From contig SFFY01000012.1 in NCBI GenBank assembly GCA_004556745.1, positions 1 to 51,076 on the forward strand: 51,076 nt of DNA. The letters are read 5' to 3'. Below the pieces are notes generated by a model. The model searched no databases. It had not been told where the DNA came from and saw nothing but the letters and a program-made list of their open reading frames with translations. Positions within the stretch are counted from its first letter, which is position 1; the number at the start of each line of letters is the position of its first letter. The DNA is from Bacteroidales bacterium (GTDB taxonomy: Bacteria; Bacteroidota; Bacteroidia; Bacteroidales; Bacteroidaceae). Position numbers and translations under genes: made by a program. This document shows positions 39,207 through 46,483 of the stretch, one piece after another.

Positions 39207-41489
39207 TCACTCCACCCTCACGGCTTCCGTGATATTTTCGATAGACATAAGGGCGTTGCAAACCTGCTGGACATCGGCGGTGTCGAAGACCGACATGTAA
39301 AGTTTGCCCTCAAAGATACCGTCGGTCGTAGAGAGCGTGATGCTCTTCACTTGGAACTGCGTGAGCTTGTGCAGCACGTCGGCAATGGCATAAAGCACGC
39401 CCTGCGAGTCCATGCCGCGCAGGAAAATGGTAACGTCGAAGAGCAACTGCTTGTGCGTGTCCCAGCAGCAGGCCACGATGTCGTTGCCGTAGCGCGTCTT
39501 GAGTTTCACGGCATCGGCACACTTGCGCTTGTGGATTACGAACACATGCTCCGGCGAGAGGTAGCCGATGACATCGTCGCCGGGAATGGGGCGGCAGCAA
39601 TCGGCGAAGCGGCAGAGCGGCAGGTTGTCGTCGTTGAGCACGAGCACCTGCTTGCGGTTGATGCTGTTGAAAAACGTTTCGGCATCGGTGGGCATGAGCG
39701 CGGCTGCGGGGGCATCGGCGCTCTTGTCGTCTTTGCCCATGAAGGGGATATACCGCCGCCAGCCTTTTTTCTCTTTTTTCTTCTTGCCTTTCAGCAGGTC
39801 GAGGTCGTCTTCGCCGAGTTTGAGCTTGCGTTCCCCGATGGCAAGGAAGAGGGCATCGCGCGAGCGGAAATGATGGAAGAGGGCGAGGCGTTCGTAAATG
39901 GCCGTGGTGGGTTCAAACGCGGCCTGCGTGAGAAACTGCCGCACCACTTCTTCGCCCATCTTCTGCAGCTCTCGGCGTTCGCGGCGCAGGGCGGCCTGTA
40001 TCTTGCCGCGTGCCTTGGCCGTAGTGGCAAAGTTGAGCCATTCGTCCTTGACGTGCTGCTTGTTCGACGTGAGGATTTCCACTTGGTCGCCGCTCTTGAG
40101 TTTGTAGCTAAGCGGCACGAGTTTGTGGTTCACCTTTGCACCGAGACAGTGCGAGCCGAGGAAGGTGTGGACGGAGAAGGCAAAGTCCACTACCGTTGCG
40201 CCCGCCGGCATCTTGCGCAATTCGCCTTTGGGCGTGAACACCATAATCTCGTTGGTAAAGAGGTTGAGTTTGATGGTGTCGAGGAGGTCGAGCGTGTCGG
40301 GCTGCGGGTCGTCGAGGATTTCCTTGATAGAGTCGAGCCACTTGTTCAGTTCGTTCTCGTCGTAAGCGGCATTCTTGTCCTTATATTTCCAATGCGCGGC
40401 AAAGCCCTGCTCGGCGATGTCGTCCATGCGGTCGGAGCGGATTTGCACCTCGATCCACTGCCCGTCCTTGCTCATAAAGGTGTTGTGGAGCGCCTGATAG
40501 CCGTTAGCCTTGGGGTTGGACACCCAGTCGCGGAAGCGCGTGGGGTGCGGCTTGTAGATGTCGGTCAGCGTAGAATAGATATTGAAACATTCGCCGCGCT
40601 CCATGGCTCGGTCTTTGGGCGTGAAGATGATGCGGATAGCCAGGAGGTCGAAGATTTCATCGAAGGGCACGTGCTTGTTTTGCATCTTCATCCAAATGGA
40701 ATAGGGACTTTTGATGCGTTCCTTTATCGTGTAGCTCGTGCCCATCTTGTCGAGCGCGGCGCAGATGGGCGGGGTAAATTTGGCAATGATGTCGTCGAGC
40801 TTCACCTTTGAGCTGGCGAGTTTGTTCTGTATGTCGATGTATTCCTCCGGGTGCTCGTATTTGAAACTGAGGTCTTCGAGTTCCGTCTTAATCTTGTTCA
40901 ACCCAAGGCGGTCGGCGATGGGCGCGAAGATATAGAGCGTTTCGCCCGCGATTTTGTACTGCTTGCTCGGCAGCATGCTCGAGAGGGTGCGCATATTGTG
41001 CAGGCGGTCGGAAATCTTGATGAGGATAACCCGTATGTCGTCGCTCATCGTGAGCAAGAGCTTCTTGAAGGTCTCGGCTTGCAGCGAGGCGCGGTCGCCG
41101 AAGATGCCGCCCGAGATTTTCGTGACGCCTTCCACGATGTTGGCGATTTTAGGACCGAAAAGGTTGCTGAGGTCTTCGTGGGTGTAGTCCGTGTCTTCCT
41201 CCACGTCGTGCAGCAGCGCGGCGCAGATAGAGGTTGAGCCGAGCCCGATTTCGCCGCAGGCTATTTGCGCCACGGCAATGGGGTGCAGGATATACGGTTC
41301 GCCGGAGCGGCGGCGCACGCCTTTGTGCGCCTGCTTGGCAAAGTTAAAGGCCTTGGTGATAAGTTCCACCTTGCGGCGGTGGTTGGTAGCGAGGTACGTG
41401 TCGAGCAAATGCTGGAAAGCCGCCTGTATCATTTGCTCATCTAATTCTTCCTGTGAGGAAAGGACCATTTTGTTTTTCGTGTCTTCCAT
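39207..41489 (-). CDS. Bifunctional RelA/SpoT (p)ppGpp synthetase/hydrolase
   Basis: This 760-residue Rel protein makes and degrades the stringent-response alarmone. In order it has a hydrolase HD domain (AALLHDVEEDT, H94-D95), a synthetase domain (IKSPYSIWMKMQ, FDLLAIRIIF and GYQALHNTFMSKDGQWIEVQIRS), a TGS domain (VFTPKGELRKMPAGATVVDFAF), a zinc-finger-like segment (CRFADCCRPIPGDDVIGYLS) and a C-terminal ACT domain. The hydrolase motif is intact, so it is probably bifunctional. The ATG at 41489 has AGGAGG before it and matches the family start (MEDTKNKMVLSSQEELDEQ). An upstream in-frame start would read through the repeat. It is last in the ParA-to-Rel gene order. Confidence 0.95.
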   Translation of the reverse strand: MEDTKNKMVLSSQEELDEQMIQAAFQHLLDTYLATNHRRKVELITKAFNFAKQAHKGVRRRSGEPYILHPIAVAQIACGEIGLGSTSICAALLHDVEEDTDYTHEDLSNLFGPKIANIVEGVTKISGGIFGDRASLQAETFKKLLLTMSDDIRVILIKISDRLHNMRTLSSMLPSKQYKIAGETLYIFAPIADRLGLNKIKTELEDLSFKYEHPEEYIDIQNKLASSKVKLDDIIAKFTPPICAALDKMGTSYTIKERIKSPYSIWMKMQNKHVPFDEIFDLLAIRIIFTPKDRAMERGECFNIYSTLTDIYKPHPTRFRDWVSNPKANGYQALHNTFMSKDGQWIEVQIRSDRMDDIAEQGFAAHWKYKDKNAAYDENELNKWLDSIKEILDDPQPDTLDLLDTIKLNLFTNEIMVFTPKGELRKMPAGATVVDFAFSVHTFLGSHCLGAKVNHKLVPLSYKLKSGDQVEILTSNKQHVKDEWLNFATTAKARGKIQAALRRERRELQKMGEEVVRQFLTQAAFEPTTAIYERLALFHHFRSRDALFLAIGERKLKLGEDDLDLLKGKKKKEKKGWRRYIPFMGKDDKSADAPAAALMPTDAETFFNSINRKQVLVLNDDNLPLCRFADCCRPIPGDDVIGYLSPEHVFVIHKRKCADAVKLKTRYGNDIVACCWDTHKQLLFDVTIFLRGMDSQGVLYAIADVLHKLTQFQVKSITLSTTDGIFEGKLYMSVFDTADVQQVCNALMSIENITEAVRVE

Positions 41490-41522
41490 AGCGTTGTCCT
41501 CCTTCGGTGATGCGTTGCGGGG

Positions 41523-41614
41523 CGGGCGTTTTGAATAATGTCGGCTGCACTCGGCAAAGCTCGAACAAGTTCGGCTCTGCACTCGTTTGCACGCCATTTG
41601 CAGAACGCCCCTAC
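41523..41614. repeat. GGGCGTTTT palindrome carrying a nested insert, copy 2
   Basis: GGGCGTTTT and TTGCAGAACGCCCCTACT are the palindrome halves. The insert begins AATAATGTCGGCTGCACTCG and ends GTTTGCACGCCATTTGC. Compared with 36931-37016 (read on the minus strand), both insert ends match, while the centre differs. It lies inside the mltD-rel operon gap. Confidence 0.8.
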
Positions 41615-41649
41615 TTTCGTCCTATATATATATTATATGTCTATGCCAA

Positions 41650-42939
41650 TTACTTCACCCTGATTTTCTGTCCGGGGCGCAAGTTGTTGCCTTTGATGCC
41701 GTTGAGCTGGCGAAGCTTTGCCACGGTGGTGTGGTTGCGGCGGGCGATGTGGCTGAGCGTGTCGCCGCTGCGCACGGTGACCGACTTGCCTCTGCTCTTT
41801 GATTTCGTACGGCTCGCCGTGGGGCGTGCGGGTTGCACCGCCTCGGGCACGATGACCGTGTTGCGGCGCGTGAGCAGTTCGTCGGCGCGATAGTTGTACA
41901 CGCTGTCTTTCAGGTCGATAAACGTGTGCAGGTTCTCCTGCGGCAGGCAGAGCGTGGCGTTGGTTCGGCCGCCGGGGATAACGTCGGTGCGGTATTGCGG
42001 GTTGAGCGCCTTGATCACCTCGCGCTCCACGTTGCACAGTTCCGCCACCTGGTCGATGTGCAGGTCGCGCGTCACGAGCACCGTGTCCGTGGCAATGGGG
42101 TAAGAGGTCTTGTAGGGGCAGATGTTGTGCTCGCAATAATAGTTCATGATATAGTTCGCCGCGATGAATGCCGGCACGTAGCCGCGCGTCTCTTGCGGCA
42201 GGTAGGGATAAATTGTCCAATAGTCCTTCGCCCCGTCGGCGCGGTGAATGGCTTTCGTCACATTGCCCGGCCCGCAGTTGTAGGCGGCGATGACAAGGCT
42301 CCAATCGTTGAAAATCTTATAAAGGTCGCTCAGATATTTCGCGGCGGCATGCGTGGCTTTGTAGGGGTCGCGGCGCTCGTCGACGAGGCTGTTTACCGTC
42401 AGCCCGTAACGCTTGGCGGTGGGCAGCATGAACTGCCACAGGCCCACGGCACCGGCGCGGGAGACCGCCGTGGGGTTGAGCGCCGACTCAATGACGGGCA
42501 GGTATTTCAGTTCGAGCGGCAGGCCGTAGAGGTCGAGGGCTTCCTCAAAAATGGGGATATACATATTGCCTGCGCCGAGCATCACCGACACCGAACTGCG
42601 CAGGCGGCCGCTGTAGCGGTCAATGAACTGCTGCACAATATTATTATAGGGCATCTCCATCACCACGGGCAGGCGGCGCAGGCGTTCCTGATACACCTCC
42701 GGGGCATACTCTGGGTTGATGTTGGGGTCTTTGCACGTAGTGTCGGGAAAGAGATATTTCTTCAGTTTCCACTGGCTAAGCAGCGAGTCCGTATTGACGG
42801 TCATGCCCTCGGGCAGTTCAATTACCTCGTCCGCGCCCGAGCGGTCGTCGTGCACGGTGATTTGCGCCTGCGGCTCTTGCGCGTAGGCAGCATTCAGACT
42901 TAAAAATAAAGATACAAGAAGATATTTTATGTTTTTCAT
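41650..42939 (-). CDS. MltD-like lytic transglycosylase with LysM domains
   Basis: This 429-residue periplasmic enzyme cleaves peptidoglycan to 1,6-anhydromuramyl products. A signal peptide (MKNIKYLLVSLFLSLNAAYA) is followed by an SLT domain with the catalytic Glu in LPVIESALNPTAVSRAGAVG (E151). AAYNCGPGNVTKAI and ETRGYVPAFIAANYIM follow. A degenerate LysM-like segment (about 300-350) precedes a clear C-terminal LysM (TVRSGDTLSHIARRNHTTVAKL...LRPGQKIRVK). The ATG at 42939 is preferred to a TTG six bases earlier. It is cotranscribed with DUF5683, ParB and ParA upstream. Confidence 0.94.
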   Translation of the reverse strand: MKNIKYLLVSLFLSLNAAYAQEPQAQITVHDDRSGADEVIELPEGMTVNTDSLLSQWKLKKYLFPDTTCKDPNINPEYAPEVYQERLRRLPVVMEMPYNNIVQQFIDRYSGRLRSSVSVMLGAGNMYIPIFEEALDLYGLPLELKYLPVIESALNPTAVSRAGAVGLWQFMLPTAKRYGLTVNSLVDERRDPYKATHAAAKYLSDLYKIFNDWSLVIAAYNCGPGNVTKAIHRADGAKDYWTIYPYLPQETRGYVPAFIAANYIMNYYCEHNICPYKTSYPIATDTVLVTRDLHIDQVAELCNVEREVIKALNPQYRTDVIPGGRTNATLCLPQENLHTFIDLKDSVYNYRADELLTRRNTVIVPEAVQPARPTASRTKSKSRGKSVTVRSGDTLSHIARRNHTTVAKLRQLNGIKGNNLRPGQKIRVK

Positions 42940-42957
42940 AAGCAAAATTGTGTTTCT

Positions 42958-43779
42958 TCAAAAATTAAAACTGCACCCCACGCCGTACGCGCCGTTCTTC
43001 TTCGTGCCCGGCGTTTCGATGACGGCAGGTTCAATGCGCAGGCTGAGGTCGGGCGTGATGTCGAACACGCTCAACTGCGCGTCCACATAGGCATCGATAA
43101 CCGAAAGCAGATAAACGCCGGCGAAGCAAAAGATGCTTAGGTCGCGGTTGCGGCGGTAGAAATCTTTCTTGCGCTTGAAGATGCTTTTGAAATGCTCCTC
43201 GCGTCCCGAGATGTCGTAGCGCGGCGGCAGCATTTCCATATAACTGCGCGTGTTGGGGTCGTCGTCCATGATGTCGAGATATGCCTGCGAGTAGTCGCGA
43301 TACATCTGCTGGTTCCAAAGCAGTGCGTAGGTACAGCCGAGGAAGCCGCCGTAGATGAACGGGAGTTTCCAGTATTTCCGGTTATAGATTTGCCCCGCGC
43401 CGGGCAGCACGAGCGAGAGCCACAGGGCACGCTTGGGGTCGGGCACAAACTGCCGCTGCTTCATGAATTTGTTGGCGCGCTTCATCGCCCTTGCTGTCGC
43501 TTTGGATAGCGTAGCGGTGTCGGCAGGCGTTTGGCTAAGCGAGTCTATGGCCGTGAGGCGCAGCGTGTCGCGGGCGGCAGTGTCGGCCTTGGTCGCCAGT
43601 TTCTTGGCTTTCCTTGCCTCCCTTTGGGGCAGAGGCGCATGGCGCAGCGAGTCGGGCGGCAGAACGAGCGAGTCGCACCTTACCCCATATAACGCCGTAC
43701 GGCCGAAAGAATTTCCGGCCATAACGGTAAGCAGCAGCGCCAGCAAGAGGCGCGTGCAAAAGGGGCAGATGATTTTCAT
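42958..43779 (-). CDS. DUF5683-domain protein
   Basis: This 273-residue protein has a signal peptide or N-terminal membrane helix (MKIICPFCTRLLLALLLTVMAGNSFG) and a low-complexity Ser/Thr/Ala/Asp stretch. The DUF5683 core (ALWLSLVLPGAGQIYNRKYWKLPFIYGGFLG) carries two hydrophobic segments. No function is established. Its fixed place between ParB and MltD in Bacteroidetes suggests an envelope role, possibly linked to growth or division. I chose the ATG at 43779 because the signal peptide begins there. Confidence 0.88.
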   Translation of the reverse strand: MKIICPFCTRLLLALLLTVMAGNSFGRTALYGVRCDSLVLPPDSLRHAPLPQREARKAKKLATKADTAARDTLRLTAIDSLSQTPADTATLSKATARAMKRANKFMKQRQFVPDPKRALWLSLVLPGAGQIYNRKYWKLPFIYGGFLGCTYALLWNQQMYRDYSQAYLDIMDDDPNTRSYMEMLPPRYDISGREEHFKSIFKRKKDFYRRNRDLSIFCFAGVYLLSVIDAYVDAQLSVFDITPDLSLRIEPAVIETPGTKKNGAYGVGCSFNF

Positions 43780-43814
43780 GCTTAAATATGCGTCGGGCAC
43801 AGATTTTATACGCC

Positions 43815-44711
43815 CTATTTCATTTTATCGAACAGCGCGATAATTCTTTCGAGTTCTGCTTCCGAGGAGAAGGGAATCGTGATTTTGCCTTTGCCCTGCG
43901 GCGAGCAAGTCATCTGCACCTTGGTGCGGAAGAAACCCGAGAGCGTTGCACGCAGTTCGTCGTATTCCTCGGGCAGACGTTTCGCCTTGCGGTCTTTCAG
44001 CGTGTGCCGCCCGCTTTTCACGGTCTCGCCGCTGTTGATGCTTTTCACCATTTCCTCCACCTGCCGCACAGAATAGCCCTTCTCCTTAATTTCGTTAAAG
44101 AGTTTTACTTGCAGTTCGGGGCGACCCAGCGAAAGCAGGGCGCGGGCGTGGCCTTGGTCCACGTCCTTGTTGCGCAGCGCCATTTGCACCTGTGCCGGCA
44201 ACTTGAGCAGGCGCAGATAGTTGGCAATCGTGGCGCGGTTCTTGCCCACCTTCTCCGAGAGTTGGTCCTGCGTAAGGTTGTATTGCTCGATGAGGTTCTG
44301 ATAGGCAAGGGCTATTTCGATGGCGTTGAGGTCTTCGCGCTGAATGTTCTCGATGAGCGCCATCTGCATCATCGTTTCGTCGCTCGCCGTGCGGATATAA
44401 GCCGGCACGGTGCGCAGGCCCGCCAATTGCGAAGCGCGCCAGCGGCGTTCGCCGGCAATGATTTCGTAAGTGTCGTCGGAGTGCTTGCGCAGCGTTATGG
44501 GCTGAATGATGCCGATTTGCCTGATGGAGTCGGCAAGTTCTTGCAACGCAGCCTCGTCGAACTCTCGGCGGGGCTGGTTAGGGTTGGGCTTTATTTGGTC
44601 CACGGGCACTTCGTTGATGCTCGAAGAGCCGTTTGCGTGTATTTCTTCGTCGGTCGAGATAATGGCATCAAGCCCTCGGCCGAGCGCGGGGAATTTCTTG
44701 TGGGGAGGCAT
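43815..44711 (-). CDS. parB: Chromosome partitioning protein ParB
   Basis: This 298-residue CTP-dependent clamp binds parS and loads ParA and SMC functions near the origin. It has the N-terminal PNQPRREFDEAALQELADSI, the CTP-binding GERRWRASQLAG, then ALIENIQREDLNAIEIALAY and the HTH (LSEKVGKNRATIANYLRLLKLP). The C-terminal domain for dimerisation follows. The length is normal. It begins 21 bases after the parA stop. No parS-like site was spotted by eye in this window. Confidence 0.95.
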   Translation of the reverse strand: MPPHKKFPALGRGLDAIISTDEEIHANGSSSINEVPVDQIKPNPNQPRREFDEAALQELADSIRQIGIIQPITLRKHSDDTYEIIAGERRWRASQLAGLRTVPAYIRTASDETMMQMALIENIQREDLNAIEIALAYQNLIEQYNLTQDQLSEKVGKNRATIANYLRLLKLPAQVQMALRNKDVDQGHARALLSLGRPELQVKLFNEIKEKGYSVRQVEEMVKSINSGETVKSGRHTLKDRKAKRLPEEYDELRATLSGFFRTKVQMTCSPQGKGKITIPFSSEAELERIIALFDKMK

Positions 44712-44732
44712 AGGTATGGGTCGTTTATATGT

Positions 44733-45503
44733 TTACTCTTCTACCCGTCTGCTTAAAATTTCTTTTGCCAAAGCGAGGTAGTTCTTTGCGCCGGTCGAAA
44801 CGGCATCGTAGAGAATGGCGGGCAAGCCGTGGCTCGGTGCTTCCGAGAGTTTCACGTTGCGCTGTATGACGGTGCGGAACACGAGTTCCTGAAAGTGCCG
44901 CTTCATCTCGTCGTAGATCTGGTTGGCCAGTTTGAGACGGCTGTCGTACATCGTGAGCAGGAAGCCTTCGATTTCGAGCCCGGGGTTGAGTTTCCGCTTC
45001 ACGAGTTTAATCGTGTTGAGCAGTTTGCTGATGCCCTCGAGGGCGAAGTATTCGCATTGCACGGGAATGATTACGGAGTCGGCGGCCGTGAGCGCGTTCA
45101 CCGTGATGGTGCCGAGCGAGGGGGAGCAGTCGATGAGGATGTAGTCGTACTCCTTCCGCAGCGGGTCGAGCATGTTTTTCATCACGTGTTCGCGGTCGCC
45201 CAGATTATACATCTCCACCTCCGCTCCCACGAGATTGATGCTCGAGGGCACCACGTCGAGGCGTTCGATGTCGGTGCTGTAAATTGCCTCGCGGATGTTG
45301 CGGCCGCTCACCATGCAGTCGTACACCGAGCAGTCCACCTTGCTCAAGTCTACGCCGAGTCCTGAGGAGGCATTCGCCTGCGAGTCAGCGTCGATAAGCA
45401 GCACGTTCTTTTCTAAAGTTGCCAATGATGCGGCGAGATTGATGGCCGTTGTGGTTTTCCCCACGCCGCCCTTTTGGTTGGCCAAAGCAATGATTTTGCT
45501 CAT
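44733..45503 (-). CDS. parA: Chromosome partitioning ATPase ParA (Soj-like)
   Basis: This 256-residue Walker-type ATPase drives origin segregation with ParB. MSKIIALANQKGGVGKTTTAINLA carries the deviant Walker A motif (KGGVGKTT, 11-18). LLIDADSQANASSGLG and DYILIDCSPSLGTITVNAL follow. The ATG at 45503 gives the family N-terminus. A -7 element on the minus strand (45590-45597) lies upstream. It heads the parA-parB-DUF5683-mltD-rel cluster, which is chromosomal rather than plasmid-type. Confidence 0.96.
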   Translation of the reverse strand: MSKIIALANQKGGVGKTTTAINLAASLATLEKNVLLIDADSQANASSGLGVDLSKVDCSVYDCMVSGRNIREAIYSTDIERLDVVPSSINLVGAEVEMYNLGDREHVMKNMLDPLRKEYDYILIDCSPSLGTITVNALTAADSVIIPVQCEYFALEGISKLLNTIKLVKRKLNPGLEIEGFLLTMYDSRLKLANQIYDEMKRHFQELVFRTVIQRNVKLSEAPSHGLPAILYDAVSTGAKNYLALAKEILSRRVEE

Positions 45504-45589
45504 ATATTGAATATAAGTAAGTGTCGTGATTAAAAGCGGCGTTTTGGCTTTTGCAAGGCAAAAACCGCGCACCGCTGCATATATCCTTG

Positions 45590-45625
45590 CAAAGATAAGC
45601 ATTTTTCTTATAAGGAAAGTGCAAA
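45590..45625 (-). promoter_or_regulatory. Promoter of parA cluster
   Basis: On the minus strand TTTG (45622-45625) and TATCTTTG (45590-45597) are 24 bases apart, slightly longer than consensus. The leader to the ATG is about 85 bases and includes TATATGCAGC. Confidence 0.6.
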
Positions 45626-45814
45626 ATGCCTATTTTTACATAAAGGCGCGGTGCGCGGAAGATTAAAGTAGATGTTATTTTGGCTGATTTGTACCGTTTA
45701 CTCGTTTACTTGTATTGCGTTATCGGGTACGCGCCCCGTGAATGATGATTGCGCTCCCCGCTTTGCCAGCCCGTGGCACTTTTTGGCGCATATGGCGGAA
45801 CGGCATAAATGGTT

Positions 45815-45871
45815 TATCTTTGCCTTAGCGAAAAGAGGGAGAGCGCAGGCTTTTCCTCTTTTCGCGTTTTA
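45815..45871 (+). ncRNA. Possible very short transcript: promoter followed by terminator hairpin
   Basis: TATCTTTG (45815-45822) is followed at once by GCGAAAAGAGG (45828-45838). A perfect complement, CCTCTTTTCGC (45855-45865), and GTTTTA come next. A transcript from this promoter would be about 45 nt and mostly one hairpin. No ORF is present. It could also be a decayed attenuator or a chance terminator. Confidence 0.35.
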
Positions 45872-45929
45872 GGGGCAAACTATCCTATATGAGCGTCATA
45901 ACTATCCTATATGACCGCAAAATTATAAG

Positions 45930-46405
45930 CAAGCCCGTGAAAATTTGCTCCTTGATAGTTTTTACGAAGCCCTTGATAATTTCTCGGAAGTGCTTTTCCG
46001 TGAAAATTTGACCTTATACGCCCCATTTTTTCGGTTTTTGCTATTGCGAGGCAGATGCGTCGGGTAATTTTTACGGCAGCAACGCGCCGCGATTCCCGTG
46101 AAAGTTTTTCTTTGCTCCGATATAGTTTTTCCTAAACGCAAGATATTTTTCACTCTGTGCCAGATAATTTTTATTACAAACTTTGTAACGCATATTACAA
46201 ACTTGCTAATACGTGTTACAAACTTTGTAACGCTTGTTAGAAACTTTGTAACAAAAACTATCTAATATGAGCGGGAAAAATATCTCGGACATCGTAAAAA
46301 ATATCTTGCTTATCCTAAAAAATAGCTTGGAGCAAATGCGTTTTATCTGCGCGAAATATCTCAAAAATCTTGTTTTGGTAAAAAATATTCGGCAAACCGC
46401 CCCTT
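45930..46405. repeat. 21-bp-periodic palindromic array, copy 3
   Basis: Core units start at 46173, 46194, 46215 and 46236, each 21 bp. The second is degenerate (TTACAAACTTGCTAA). The left side carries units with GATAGTTTTTACG, GATATAGTTTTTCC, AGATATTTTTCAC and AGATAATTTTT. The right side has A-rich units AAAAATATCTCGG, AAAAATATCTTGC and AAAAATAGCTTGG, again mostly 21-23 bp apart and in inverted sense. The motif AACTATCCTATATGA occurs twice just to the left (45881-45917). Confidence 0.8.
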
Positions 46406-46455
46406 GCCCCTCATGCAATATGGGCTTATATTATAAGCAAGTCAATTATTTTGCG

Positions 46456-46463
46456 TAATTTTG
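46456..46463 (+). promoter_or_regulatory. -7 element (TAATTTTG) of LptD-like gene
   Basis: TAATTTTGC lies 20 bases before the TTG proposed as start. An alternative in-frame TTG at 46451 lies before this element and would not be in the transcript. Confidence 0.6.
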
Positions 46464-46483
46464 CAGTCGATATTACTACACAT

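Noticed and set aside
39147..40811. A 554-codon plus-strand open frame opposite relA/spoT
   Set aside because: It would need to read through a bidirectional terminator and lies opposite a highly conserved gene.
44840..44870. A parS-like site near GAGTTTCACGTTGCGC in parA
   Set aside because: It lacks the symmetry of the TGTTTCACGTGAAACA consensus and matches only one half.
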